Assembly (NCBI GenBank): GCA_945919075.1
Contig: CAMEIX010000018.1
Location: 1 to 63,526 of the forward strand
DNA: 63,526 bases
From: an uncultured Lachnospiraceae bacterium
Lineage (GTDB): Bacteria > Bacillota > Clostridia > Lachnospirales > Lachnospiraceae
Direction: 5' to 3'
In this document: positions 8,688-17,446 of the stretch, piece by piece
How the letters are laid out: every line of letters begins with the position of its first letter
How positions within the stretch are numbered: position 1 is the stretch's first letter
Notes under the pieces: generated by a model
Database searches by the model: none
Told to the model about the DNA's origin: nothing
The model's input: the letters and a program-made list of their open reading frames with translations, nothing else
Program-made: the position numbers and the translations under genes

Positions 8688-8713
8688 AAATATGACTTAT
8701 GGAGGAACCAAAA

Positions 8714-9886
8714 ATGAGAAATTGCAGCAGAATATGGATCGGCGTTCTTGCAGTTTCAAGTTCCCTTTTCTTATTTTCCATAGATGCTAAGGCAGCAGGC
8801 ACCGTAACAAGTGTATTACCGTCCGGTGGCGTGAATTTATCCTTAGCAAAAGCAGCACCCATTTCTGAAATTCAGACATCAAAGATTAGCGCAAACGCAA
8901 AGATTGAGCAGCAGGTTTCTTTGAGCGATATCCCGGATGCAAAGGAAATAGAGAAAAAGGTTGCAGAAGAAGAATTTTATAAGAACCTTGTAATTGCGCA
9001 GGTTAAGGATTATGTAAATGTAAGGGATACCGCAAGCGAAAAAGGAGAGATTGTCGGGAAACTCTATAATAAATCCGTTGGAAAGTTTTTAGGTGAGGAA
9101 GACGGCTGGTATCAGATTCAGTCCGGAAGCGTTACCGGCTATGTGAAAGCAGAGTATTGCGTAACCGGAAGAGATGCCATTGCACTGGCAAAAGAGGTCG
9201 GTACCGAGTTTGCTACCGTTACCGCAACAGGGCTTTATGTAAGGAAAGAGCCCGACATGGAAGCTAAGATCATTACCATGGTTCCCGAAGGCGATGACTT
9301 CGTTGTAGTAGAAAAAGGGGACGAATGGATTAAGATTAATATGGAAGAGGGCGACGGCTGGGTATCCGCAGAATATGTGGAATTAAGGACCGAATTTGTG
9401 CAGGCAGAGTCCAGAGAGGAAGAAAAAGCCCGCCTTGCAGCAGAAGAGGCAGCAAGAAAGAAAGCAAGGGAAGCAGCAGCCAAGAGCCAGAAAAAGCAGA
9501 ACAATACAGCCAATGTTACTTATGCAGTAGGCGAAGGAAGTGAACTTGGTGTAGCCGTTGCAAACTATGGATTGCAGTTTGTGGGGAATCCTTATGTATA
9601 CGGTGGCTCCAGTCTTACAAACGGTACAGACTGCTCCGGATTCGTTATGAGTGTTTATGCGAACTTCGGTGTAAGCCTTCCTCACAGTTCCAAGGCTGAC
9701 AGAACACAGGGTACTGCTGTCGATGGATTGGAAAATGCACAGCCCGGTGATATCATTTGCTATTCGGGCCATGTGGCAATCTATATCGGAAACGGTCAGA
9801 TTGTGCATGCGTCCAACGCCAAGACCGGTATTATTGTATCCAATGCGGACTACAAGAAAGTACTTGCAGTAAGAAGAATCTTCTAA
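8714..9886 (+). CDS. Secreted SH3/NlpC-P60 peptidoglycan endopeptidase
   Basis: A secreted wall hydrolase of 390 residues. It has a signal peptide (residues 1-27, ending near DAKAAG) and two bacterial SH3 domains, at roughly 95-155 and 160-220, each with VNVR or LYVRKEPD signatures. An Ala/Lys/Glu-rich helical linker precedes a C-terminal NlpC/P60 domain with catalytic Cys307 (TDCSGF) and His near 353 (SGHVAIYIG). It should cut stem peptides in peptidoglycan. The start is the ATG at 8714, 9-10 bases after GGAGG. It is a single-gene unit with a strong terminator. Confidence 0.92.
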   Translation: MRNCSRIWIGVLAVSSSLFLFSIDAKAAGTVTSVLPSGGVNLSLAKAAPISEIQTSKISANAKIEQQVSLSDIPDAKEIEKKVAEEEFYKNLVIAQVKDYVNVRDTASEKGEIVGKLYNKSVGKFLGEEDGWYQIQSGSVTGYVKAEYCVTGRDAIALAKEVGTEFATVTATGLYVRKEPDMEAKIITMVPEGDDFVVVEKGDEWIKINMEEGDGWVSAEYVELRTEFVQAESREEEKARLAAEEAARKKAREAAAKSQKKQNNTANVTYAVGEGSELGVAVANYGLQFVGNPYVYGGSSLTNGTDCSGFVMSVYANFGVSLPHSSKADRTQGTAVDGLENAQPGDIICYSGHVAIYIGNGQIVHASNAKTGIIVSNADYKKVLAVRRIF

Positions 9887-9931
9887 ATAGTAATAAAATA
9901 AGATAAAACAGGATAAAAATAAGATAACAAA

Positions 9932-9981
9932 GGGGCTGACGCTTTAACGAATATGAATTCGTGAAGTGACAGTCCTTTTTC
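9932..9981 (+). terminator. Long intrinsic terminator
   Basis: A stem of about 20 bp (one mismatch, several G-U pairs) is capped by CGAAT/ATTCG and followed by TTTTT. It ends the NlpC/P60 transcript. Confidence 0.75.
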
Positions 9982-10177
9982 TTCATACAGGTGATTGGAA
10001 TAACAATGCAGGTGATATCATTTAACGGAAAAAATGACACGAATGATTTGTTACGCTATTTGTTTTATTTCTGATAGGAAAAAAGTACCAACACGGAAAT
10101 GGTGATTGTGCAAGTTACACAAAAAGGTCGGAATGCAATAGAAAATAGCAAAAAAAATAAAAAAATGTCGATTCGAT

Positions 10178-10248
10178 TTATCCACATTCAAAAGAGCCCA
10201 AAATAGGACAAAAGCGACTTATACACGAAGTTATCCACATTGTCCACA
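10178..10248 (+). promoter_or_regulatory. Cluster of four DnaA-box-like sites
   Basis: Within the 579-bp gap between the NlpC/P60 and HPF genes there are two exact TTATCCACA boxes (10178-10186 and 10231-10239). One TTATACACG (10219-10227) and one TTGTCCACA (10240-10248) complete the set, all in the same orientation. The flanks are very A/T-rich (10140-10175 and 10300-10420). No replication gene is near, so it may be a DnaA-titrating cluster or a DnaA-controlled promoter region. The rest of the gap holds only a terminator and the HPF promoter. Confidence 0.6.
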
Positions 10249-10400
10249 GACTTTTTGACAGAAAACGGGTAGAATGTATACAAACAATTTCAGAACGAAT
10301 GTTTTGTGTAGTTTTAATAAAAATAGAAAAAACATGAAAAAAGTCGAAATTTGGGTTGACTTTTCGAATGTCAAAAATAAGAAAAAAATTGCGTAAATTA

Positions 10401-10430
10401 TTGCAAAATTGAGGTAAGATATGATATAAT
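10401..10430 (+). promoter_or_regulatory. Promoter of the HPF gene
   Basis: TTGCAA (10401-10406), an 18-bp spacer and TATAAT (10425-10430), about 35 bp before the start codon. Confidence 0.65.
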
Positions 10431-10465
10431 GCATATACAATAATAAACCGGAAGGGATGATGAAT

Positions 10466-10993
10466 ATGAAATTTATTATCGTTGGCAGAAATGTAGAGGT
10501 TACACCAGGACTAAAGGCAGCAGTGGAAGACAAAATCGGCAAATTGGAAAAATATTTCACCCCTGATACGGAAGCGCATGTTACCTTAAGTGTTGAGAAA
10601 GACAGACAGAAAATTGAAGTAACGATACCGGTGAAAGGCAGTATCATTCGTTCTGAACAGGTTAGCAGCGACATGTATGTATCCATTGACTTGGTTCAGG
10701 AAATTATCGAGAGACAGTTAAAAAAATACAAGACAAAACTGGTTGACAGGGAGCAGGATGCGGTTTCCTTCAGTAAGATGTTCGTGGAAAATGATTACAT
10801 GGAAGATGAGGAAATCAAGATTGTCCGCACCAAGAAATTTGACATTAAACCCATGTATCCTGAAGACGCATGTATCCAGATGGAGCTTTTGGGACATAGT
10901 TTCTTTGTGTTTAACAATGCAGATACCGGTGAGGTCAATGTGGTATATAAACGTAAGGGAGATACTTATGGTCTGATTGAACCGGAAGACTGA
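10466..10993 (+). CDS. hpf: Long-form ribosome hibernation promoting factor
   Basis: HPF binds the 30S subunit and dimerises 70S ribosomes into inactive 100S particles in stationary phase. This 175-residue protein is the long form. It has an N-terminal S30AE domain (KFIIVGRNVEVTPGLKAAVE, then HVTLSVEK) to about residue 100, then a C-terminal dimerisation domain (VRTKKFDIKPMYPEDAC, ending near GLIEPED). I chose the third of three clustered ATGs because GAAGGG lies 9 bases before it and the family starts MKF or MKY. It is a single-gene unit. Confidence 0.94.
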   Translation: MKFIIVGRNVEVTPGLKAAVEDKIGKLEKYFTPDTEAHVTLSVEKDRQKIEVTIPVKGSIIRSEQVSSDMYVSIDLVQEIIERQLKKYKTKLVDREQDAVSFSKMFVENDYMEDEEIKIVRTKKFDIKPMYPEDACIQMELLGHSFFVFNNADTGEVNVVYKRKGDTYGLIEPED

Positions 10994-11024
10994 TGCTTAC
11001 GGCAATATAACATAGGACAAGTTC

Positions 11025-11055
11025 AGGGCGCTTTCCGAAAGGGGGCGCTCTTTTC
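11025..11055 (+). terminator. Terminator after hpf
   Basis: A GC-rich hairpin (AGGGCGC...GGCGCTC) is followed by TCTTTTC. Confidence 0.6.
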
Positions 11056-11168
11056 GCGGTCGGCCATATGATGAAATCTCTGCTGCAGGCAGAATCGGTG
11101 TGCAAGTATGAAACACAGTTCCCCGGCATATATTAGAGAAGAAAATGGACAAAACGGGGGATTTTTAT

Positions 11169-12248
11169 ATGGAAAAGGATTTGCATCGGATTAAGGTGTT
11201 GCGTCTGGCAATTGCGGCAGAACTGGTTTTGTGCCTGATTGCACTTGCGGGAATCCTGTGCGGAAGAGACAGGATTACAGGGACAGGCATGGATGGTTCC
11301 CATGAATGGGTATTGGAGGCGGCTAAGGAAGGATACATAAAATGGGTGGATTTTAATGTCAGCTATACTGCCCTGAAGGAAGCTTATGAACTGGATGTTT
11401 CTACCTATGGAAAGGAAGTACATCTTGACTGGGTGGAACTTCTGGCTTATCTGGGGGCACGTTACGGCGGCGAATTTGATTCTCATGAAAAAAGTATCAG
11501 GAAAGACCTGGAATCACTTGCCGGGAAACTTACAGAGGAAAAGCTGACCATGGCTGAACTGACAAAGGACATGGAGTACTACAGTTATTATGAGGAGGCA
11601 TACCGTGCGGTACTCGGAGGGCTTGTAGGAGAATACGAGGTGGAAAAGACCATGGAAGACGGAAGTAAGCAGTGGAGCCGGGTATATGGATTAAAAGCGT
11701 ATTCTCCCATAGCCAAGGGTTTTTATTATGAGCATTATGATGATTTTGGCACTTCCAGAAATTATGGCTATAAGAGGCAGCATCTGGGGCATGACATGAT
11801 GGGGCAGATTGGTACCCCCATAATCGCCATAGAATCCGGATATGTGGAGGCGCTTGGATGGAATCAGTACGGCGGCTGGCGAATCGGAATCCGCAGCTTG
11901 GATAAGAAACGTTATTATTATTACGCCCATTTGCGACAGAATTATCCCTATGCAGAAGGGCTGGAAGAGGGCAGTATGGTAACGGCGGGGGATGTCATCG
12001 GTTATATGGGGCATACCGGCTACAGTACGAAGGAAAATGTAAATAATATAGAAGTAACACATCTGCATTGGGGACTGGAACTGATTTTTGATGAATCGCA
12101 AAAGGATAGTAACAACGAGATATGGATTAATGTTTATCCTTTGACGAGGTTTCTTGCGGGTCATAAAAGCAGTGTGGAAAAAATAGAGGGAACCAGAGAA
12201 TGGAAAAGAACGGAACAAATTCGTGACCCAGCCCTGAATTCACAATAA
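11169..12248 (+). CDS. Membrane-anchored M23 family metallopeptidase
   Basis: The N-terminal signal anchor (about residues 8-32) is followed by a helical extracytoplasmic region. The LytM/M23 domain starts near residue 215 with HDMMGQIGTPI (zinc His and Asp), then YYYAHL, and ends with the HLHWG zinc/catalytic motif. Members cleave peptidoglycan cross-bridges or serve as inactive regulators; here the His and Asp ligands are present, so activity is likely. I chose ATG 11169, which has GGGGG eight bases upstream; an ATG at 11145 is possible. No promoter is clear between it and hpf. Confidence 0.85.
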   Translation: MEKDLHRIKVLRLAIAAELVLCLIALAGILCGRDRITGTGMDGSHEWVLEAAKEGYIKWVDFNVSYTALKEAYELDVSTYGKEVHLDWVELLAYLGARYGGEFDSHEKSIRKDLESLAGKLTEEKLTMAELTKDMEYYSYYEEAYRAVLGGLVGEYEVEKTMEDGSKQWSRVYGLKAYSPIAKGFYYEHYDDFGTSRNYGYKRQHLGHDMMGQIGTPIIAIESGYVEALGWNQYGGWRIGIRSLDKKRYYYYAHLRQNYPYAEGLEEGSMVTAGDVIGYMGHTGYSTKENVNNIEVTHLHWGLELIFDESQKDSNNEIWINVYPLTRFLAGHKSSVEKIEGTREWKRTEQIRDPALNSQ

Positions 12249-12295
12249 TGTTACAATTTTTTTACACTTTGTTTGTCTAATTAAAGCAAAAATCG

Positions 12296-12324
12296 TTGCA
12301 AAACAAAATGTACTATGGTACAAT
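12296..12324 (+). promoter_or_regulatory. Promoter of the butyryl-CoA operon
   Basis: TTGCAA (12296-12301) and TACAAT (12319-12324, preceded by TGG) are 17 bp apart, about 60 bp before thl. A loosely symmetric TTTGTC...AAGCAAA sequence sits directly upstream of -35. It is not a good Rex-site match. Confidence 0.65.
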
Positions 12325-12385
12325 AGCGACATAGGAATGACAAAAAAATAACAATCTATAAAATGAACTATTGGAGGAAAGTAAA

Positions 12386-13570
12386 ATGGCAAGAAAAGTA
12401 GTTTTAGCCGGTGCATGCCGTACAGCAATCGGTACCATGGGTGGTTCCTTAAGCACAACCCCCGCACCCGAATTAGGTGCAATCGTTATCAAAGAAGCTT
12501 TGAACAGAGCAGGCGTTAAACCCGAAGATGTAGATCAGGTTTACATGGGTTGTGTAATCCAGGCTGGTCAGGGACAGAACGTAGCACGTCAGGCAGCTAT
12601 CAAGGCAGGACTTCCTATTGAAGTTCCCGCAGTAACCATGAACGTTGTATGTGGTTCCGGTCTTAACTGTGTAAATCAGGCAGCACAGATGATTATGGCA
12701 GGAGATGCTGACATCGTAGTAGCAGGCGGTATGGAAAATATGTCCATGGCACCTTATGCGGTTCCTCAGGCACGTTTCGGCTATCGTATGAACAACGGTA
12801 CTTTAGTAGATACCATGGTTAACGATGCACTTTGGGATGCTTTCAATAATTATCATATGATTACCACCGCAGACAATATCTGCCGTGAGTGGGGTCTTAC
12901 CAGAGAAGAACTGGATGAGTTTGCATTAAAGAGCCAGCAGAAGGCAGAAGCAGCACAGAAGAACGGCGCATTCGATGCAGAAATCGTTCCGGTTATGGTT
13001 AAGAAGAAAAAAGAAATGGTTGAATTCAAGGTTGACGAAGGTCCCCGTGCAGGTTCTACTATGGAAGCTTTAGCAAAACTTCGTCCTATCAATAAAGATG
13101 GTTTCGTTACCGCAGGTAATGCTTCCGGTATCAACGACGGTGCAGCAGCAATCGTGGTAATGAGCGAAGAAAAGGCAAAAGAATTAGGTGTTAAGCCCAT
13201 GGCTACTTTCGTAGCAGGTGCTCTTGCAGGTGTCAGACCTGAAGTAATGGGTATCGGACCTGTAGCTTCCACCAAGAAGGTTATGGCAAAAGCAGGCATG
13301 AAGATTGAAGACTTCGATATCATCGAAGCAAACGAAGCATTTGCTGCTCAGTCCGTTGCGGTAGGAAGAGACCTTGGTATTGATGTAGACAAGCAGTTAA
13401 ATCCGAACGGTGGTGCTATTGCCCTCGGACATCCTGTAGGTGCTTCCGGATGCCGTATCTTAGTTACTCTGCTTCATGAGATGCAGGCTAAGGGCGCTAA
13501 GACCGGTCTTGCAACACTTTGTATCGGTGGTGGTATGGGTTGTTCCACTATCGTTAAAATTGAAGACTAA
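12386..13570 (+). CDS. thl: Acetyl-CoA C-acetyltransferase (thiolase)
   Basis: The first enzyme of the butyrate branch condenses two acetyl-CoA into acetoacetyl-CoA. The 394 residues carry the acyl-accepting Cys89 (VVCGSGLNC), the NEAFA box, GHPVGASG with the active-site His, and the C-terminal GGGMG with the second catalytic Cys just before it (LCIGGGMG). GGAGG precedes the ATG at 12386. It opens the operon thl-crt-hbd-bcd-etfB-etfA, and its codon use looks strongly selected, as in highly expressed genes. A stable hairpin follows it before crt. Confidence 0.96.
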   Translation: MARKVVLAGACRTAIGTMGGSLSTTPAPELGAIVIKEALNRAGVKPEDVDQVYMGCVIQAGQGQNVARQAAIKAGLPIEVPAVTMNVVCGSGLNCVNQAAQMIMAGDADIVVAGGMENMSMAPYAVPQARFGYRMNNGTLVDTMVNDALWDAFNNYHMITTADNICREWGLTREELDEFALKSQQKAEAAQKNGAFDAEIVPVMVKKKKEMVEFKVDEGPRAGSTMEALAKLRPINKDGFVTAGNASGINDGAAAIVVMSEEKAKELGVKPMATFVAGALAGVRPEVMGIGPVASTKKVMAKAGMKIEDFDIIEANEAFAAQSVAVGRDLGIDVDKQLNPNGGAIALGHPVGASGCRILVTLLHEMQAKGAKTGLATLCIGGGMGCSTIVKIED

Positions 13571-13595
13571 TTGATAGTCCGTTTTCTGAAAGAAA

Positions 13596-13627
13596 TATTC
13601 TAAGGCGGGATTTCCCGTCTTAGAATT
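13596..13627 (+). other. Intra-operon hairpin between thl and crt
   Basis: The arms ATTCTAAGGCGGGA-type and CCCGTCTTAGAAT-type form a stem of about 13 bp with one wobble and a TTT loop. No T tract follows, so full termination is not expected. It may protect the 3' end of a thl mRNA or cause partial attenuation. Confidence 0.65.
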
Positions 13628-13661
13628 TCTGTGTCTTATAAAATATTTTTTGGAGGAAGTT

Positions 13662-14486
13662 ATGGATTTCATTTTGTACGAACAAAAAGGTCAGGTAGCT
13701 ACCATTACCATCAACCGTGAAAAAGCATTAAATGCATTAAATTCACAGGTTCTGGATGAATTAAATGCTACATTGGATGCAGTAAATTTAGACGAAGTAA
13801 GATGTCTTATCTTAACCGGCGCAGGTGCGAAATCCTTTGTTGCAGGTGCAGATATCGGAGAAATGAGCACTCTTACCAAGGCAGAAGGCGAAGCTTTCGG
13901 TAAAAAAGGGAATGATGTATTCCGCAAGTTAGAAACCTTCCCCATTCCTGTAATTGCAGCTATTAACGGTTTTGCATTGGGTGGCGGATGTGAAATTTCC
14001 ATGAGCTGCGACATCAGGATCTGTTCCGATAATGCAGTATTCGGCCAGCCCGAAGTTGGTCTGGGAATTACTCCCGGTTTCGGCGGTACCCAGAGACTTG
14101 CACGTCTGGTAGGTGCAGGCATGGCTAAGCAGATGATTTACACCGCAAGAAACATCAAAGCAGCAGAAGCGCTTCGAATCGGTCTTGTAAATGAAGTATA
14201 TTCCGCAGAAGTAGATGCAGAAGGCAATGTAGTTAAGACCGCACAGGAAGTATTGCTTGCAGCAGCAGAAAAGATGGCAGCAGGCATCGCAAAAAATGCG
14301 CCCATTGCTGTGCGCAACTGCAAGAAAGCAATTAATGAAGGCTTAGACCTTGACATGGATGATGCGATCGTACTGGAAGAGAAACTTTTTGGTGACTGCT
14401 TTGAGACAGAAGACCAGAAGTATGGCATGGCTTTCTTCCTTGACAAGAACAAGGAAAAAGTAAAAGAGCCTTTCAAGAACTGTTAA
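13662..14486 (+). CDS. crt: Enoyl-CoA hydratase (crotonase)
   Basis: Crotonase dehydrates 3-hydroxybutyryl-CoA to crotonyl-CoA. In the 274-residue protein the oxyanion-hole segments are AGAKSFVAGADIGEM and ALGGGCEISMSCDIR. The catalytic glutamates lie in the latter region's following loop (QPEVGLGITPGFGGTQ). The start is the ATG at 13662, nine bases after GGAGG; upstream in-frame codons are part of the ribosome binding site. It lies second in the operon, after a 91-bp spacer with a hairpin, and 37 bp before hbd. Confidence 0.96.
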   Translation: MDFILYEQKGQVATITINREKALNALNSQVLDELNATLDAVNLDEVRCLILTGAGAKSFVAGADIGEMSTLTKAEGEAFGKKGNDVFRKLETFPIPVIAAINGFALGGGCEISMSCDIRICSDNAVFGQPEVGLGITPGFGGTQRLARLVGAGMAKQMIYTARNIKAAEALRIGLVNEVYSAEVDAEGNVVKTAQEVLLAAAEKMAAGIAKNAPIAVRNCKKAINEGLDLDMDDAIVLEEKLFGDCFETEDQKYGMAFFLDKNKEKVKEPFKNC

Positions 14487-14523
14487 TTAAAAATTATCAA
14501 ATATATTTTAAGGAGGAACTACA

Positions 14524-15396
14524 ATGAAAGTAGGTATTATCGGTGCAGGTACCATGGGACAGGGCATTGCAAAAGCATTTGCTCAGGTTGACGGTTATGA
14601 AGTTGCACTCTGCGATATTAAGCAGGAGTGGGCTGAAGGTGGCAAAAACAAAATTAAAGCAGGTTATGCTAAACTTGTTGAAAAAGGAAAAATGACAGCA
14701 GAAGCAGCAGATGCTATTGTTGCAAAAATCACTCCCGGTCTGAAAGAAGACTTATGTGCTGATTGCGATTTAATCGTAGAAGCAGCATTTGAAAATATGG
14801 AAGTTAAGAAAACAACCTTCGGCGAACTTGACAAAATCTGCAAGCCGGAATGTATTTTTGCTTCTAACACATCCAGCCTTTCCATCACCGAGATCGGAAA
14901 TGGTCTTACCCGTCCTATGATTGGTATGCATTTCTTCAATCCCGCTGATCGTATGAAACTTGTGGAAGTTATCGCCGGTGTAAATACTCCCGCTGAAATC
15001 GTTGAAACCATCAAGAAGATTTCCGAAGAAATCGGAAAGACTCCTGTACAGGTTAACGAAGTAGCCGGTTTCGTAGTAAACCGTATTTTAATCCCCATGA
15101 TCAACGAAGCAGCTTTCATCAAAATGGAAGGTGTTTCCGATATCGCAGGTATCGACGCAGCTATGAAGCTTGGTGCAAATCATCCTATGGGACCCCTTGA
15201 ACTTGGTGACTTCGTAGGTCTTGATATCTGCCTTGCTATTATGGACGTTCTTTATGCAGAAACAGGCGACAGCAAATATCGTGCATGTCCTCTTATCCGT
15301 AAGATGGTTCGTGGCGGCAACCTTGGTTGCAAAACCGGTAAGGGCTTCTACGTATACAACGCAGATCGTACCAAAACCCCTGTTGACGCACAGTAA
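14524..15396 (+). CDS. hbd: 3-hydroxybutyryl-CoA dehydrogenase
   Basis: It reduces acetoacetyl-CoA to 3-hydroxybutyryl-CoA with NAD(P)H. The 290 residues show the N-terminal dinucleotide fold GAGTMGQGIA, the catalytic His in GMHFFNPADRMKLVEVI, and NEVAGFVVNRIL. The C-terminal 3HCDH domain has PMGPLELGDFVGLD and ends with KTGKGFYVYN. AAGGAGG precedes the start. It is the third gene of the operon, and its length equals the clostridial Hbd family. Confidence 0.97.
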   Translation: MKVGIIGAGTMGQGIAKAFAQVDGYEVALCDIKQEWAEGGKNKIKAGYAKLVEKGKMTAEAADAIVAKITPGLKEDLCADCDLIVEAAFENMEVKKTTFGELDKICKPECIFASNTSSLSITEIGNGLTRPMIGMHFFNPADRMKLVEVIAGVNTPAEIVETIKKISEEIGKTPVQVNEVAGFVVNRILIPMINEAAFIKMEGVSDIAGIDAAMKLGANHPMGPLELGDFVGLDICLAIMDVLYAETGDSKYRACPLIRKMVRGGNLGCKTGKGFYVYNADRTKTPVDAQ

Positions 15397-15441
15397 TACG
15401 AAAAGATATAAGAATTTATAATTAATGGAGGAATAATAATC

Positions 15442-16608
15442 ATGGATTTTACATTATCCAAAGAACATGAGATGGCGAGACAGCTTTTCAGAGATTTCGC
15501 TGAAAACGAAGTAAAACCTCTTGCACAGGAAGTTGATGAAGAAGAACGCTTCCCCAGAGAAACTGTTGAGAAAATGGCAAAATACGGTTTCATGGGTATC
15601 CCGGTTCCCAAGGAATACGGCGGACAGGGTTGCGATATCTTAACTTATGCTATGTGTGTTGAGGAACTTTCCAAGGTTTGCGGTACTACAGGCGTTATCG
15701 TTTCTGCACATACTTCTCTTTGTGTAGATCCTATTTTAACCTATGGTACAGAAGAACAGAAGCAGAAATATGTTCCCGACCTTGCAACCGGTAAGAAGAT
15801 CGGTGCTTTCGGTTTAACCGAGCCCGGTGCAGGTACCGACGCTCAGGGTCAGCAGACCAAGGCAGTATTAGATGGTGACGAATGGGTGTTAAACGGCTCC
15901 AAGTGCTTTATCACAAACGGTAAAGAAGCAGACGTTTATATCGTAATCGCAGTTACCGGTATCGTAGAGAAGAAGGGTAGAAAGATCAAAGAAATTTCTT
16001 CCTTTATCGTAGAAAAAGGTACTCCCGGTTTTACCTTCGGTACCAAGGAAAAGAAAATGGGTATCCGTGGTTCATCCACATACGAACTCATCTTCACAGA
16101 CTGCCGCATTCCTAAGGAAAATATCTTAGGTAAGCAGGGCGAAGGCTTCAAGATTGCAATGCATACCCTTGACGGCGGCCGTATCGGTATTGCTGCTCAG
16201 GCTCTTGGTATTGCAGCCGGTGCTTTAGAGAGAACTATCGCATACACCAAAGAAAGAAAGCAGTTTGGCAAGTCCATTGCAAACTTCCAGAATACCCAGT
16301 TCCAGTTAGCAGATATGGCTACCAAGGTAGAAGCTGCAAGAATGTTAGTTTACAAGGCTGCCCGTAAGAAAGACGAATTCAAGACCAATCCTAAGATTTC
16401 TTACTCCGTAGAAGCTGCTCAGGCTAAATTGTATGCCGCAGAAGTTGCTATGGAAGTTACCACAAAGGCTGTTCAGCTCCACGGTGGTTACGGCTACATC
16501 AGAGAATACGATGTAGAACGTATGATGAGAGATGCTAAGATTACCGAGATTTACGAAGGTACATCTGAAGTTCAGAGAATGGTTATCTCCGGTGCACTTT
16601 TGAAATAA
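15442..16608 (+). CDS. bcd: Butyryl-CoA dehydrogenase
   Basis: It reduces crotonyl-CoA to butyryl-CoA in complex with EtfAB, coupling NADH oxidation to ferredoxin reduction by flavin-based bifurcation. The 388-residue acyl-CoA dehydrogenase has FGLTEPGAGTDAQG (FAD and substrate loop) and DGGRIGIAAQALGIA. It also has KERKQFGK, and the catalytic base Glu372 in IYEGTSEVQ. GGAGG lies upstream of the ATG. Immediate linkage to etfB and etfA, 38 bp downstream, supports the bifurcating role over a beta-oxidation role. Confidence 0.96.
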   Translation: MDFTLSKEHEMARQLFRDFAENEVKPLAQEVDEEERFPRETVEKMAKYGFMGIPVPKEYGGQGCDILTYAMCVEELSKVCGTTGVIVSAHTSLCVDPILTYGTEEQKQKYVPDLATGKKIGAFGLTEPGAGTDAQGQQTKAVLDGDEWVLNGSKCFITNGKEADVYIVIAVTGIVEKKGRKIKEISSFIVEKGTPGFTFGTKEKKMGIRGSSTYELIFTDCRIPKENILGKQGEGFKIAMHTLDGGRIGIAAQALGIAAGALERTIAYTKERKQFGKSIANFQNTQFQLADMATKVEAARMLVYKAARKKDEFKTNPKISYSVEAAQAKLYAAEVAMEVTTKAVQLHGGYGYIREYDVERMMRDAKITEIYEGTSEVQRMVISGALLK

Positions 16609-16646
16609 TCCGGAACTGAAATTATAGAAAATAAGGAGAAAATACA

Positions 16647-17432
16647 ATGAAGATTGTTGTTTGTATTAAACAGGTACCCGACACAAAGGGTGGCGTTAAA
16701 TTTAATCCAGACGGTACTCTTGATAGAGGCGCAATGTTAGCTATCATGAACCCGGATGACAAAGCTGGTCTTGAAGCAGCTCTTAGATTAAAAGATGAAT
16801 ACGGTGCAGAAGTTACCGTTCTTACCATGGGTCTTCCTAAGGCAGCAGATGTACTTCGTGAAGCAATTGCCATGGGTGCTGACAAGGGTATCCTTGTAAC
16901 AGACAGAGTTCTTGGCGGTGCAGATACATGGGCAACCTCTACTACCATTGCAGGTGCACTCAGAAACATCGATTATGATTTAATCATTACCGGTCGTCAG
17001 GCTATCGACGGTGATACCGCTCAGGTAGGTCCTCAGATTGCAGAACATCTTGGAATTCCTGTAATTTCTTACGCACAGGATCTTAAGATTGACGGCGACA
17101 AGGTAGTAGTTCAGAGACAGTATGATGACAGATATCATGTGCTGGAAGCAAAGATGCCTTGTCTTGTAACTGCACTTTCCGAATTAAATGTACCCAGATA
17201 CATGACTCCCGGTGGAATTTTTGATGCATGTGCAGCAGAAATCACAACCTGGGGCAGAGCAGACTTAAAAGACGTTGAAGACTGCAACTTAGGTCTTAAG
17301 GGTTCCCCTACCAAGATTGCAAAAGCATCCGACAAAGTTCGTAAGGGCGCAGGCGAGAAGATCGTTCCCGATTCACCCGAAGATGGAGTTGCATACATCA
17401 TTGGTAAATTTAAAGAGAAACACATCATCTAA
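16647..17432 (+). CDS. etfB: Electron transfer flavoprotein beta subunit
   Basis: This is the small subunit of the EtfAB heterodimer that donates electrons to Bcd. The 261 residues start with KIVVCIKQVPDTKG and include NPDDKAGLEAALRLKD, GRQAIDGDTAQVGPQIAE and a PRYMTPGGI segment, all family signatures. In bifurcating Etfs this subunit carries the flavin that splits electrons from NADH. It is co-directional with bcd and is followed after 14 bp by etfA. Confidence 0.96.
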   Translation: MKIVVCIKQVPDTKGGVKFNPDGTLDRGAMLAIMNPDDKAGLEAALRLKDEYGAEVTVLTMGLPKAADVLREAIAMGADKGILVTDRVLGGADTWATSTTIAGALRNIDYDLIITGRQAIDGDTAQVGPQIAEHLGIPVISYAQDLKIDGDKVVVQRQYDDRYHVLEAKMPCLVTALSELNVPRYMTPGGIFDACAAEITTWGRADLKDVEDCNLGLKGSPTKIAKASDKVRKGAGEKIVPDSPEDGVAYIIGKFKEKHII

Positions 17433-17446
17433 TACGGAGGTTAGCC

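Noticed and set aside
10140..10450. The DnaA-box cluster as the chromosomal origin
   Set aside because: No dnaA, dnaN, recF, rnpA or rpmH gene is near, and only four boxes are present; a titration or regulatory cluster is more likely.
12278..12300. A Rex redox-repressor site upstream of thl
   Set aside because: TTTGTCTAATTAAAGCAAA is only loosely symmetric and lacks the TTGTTAA/TTAACAA half-sites.
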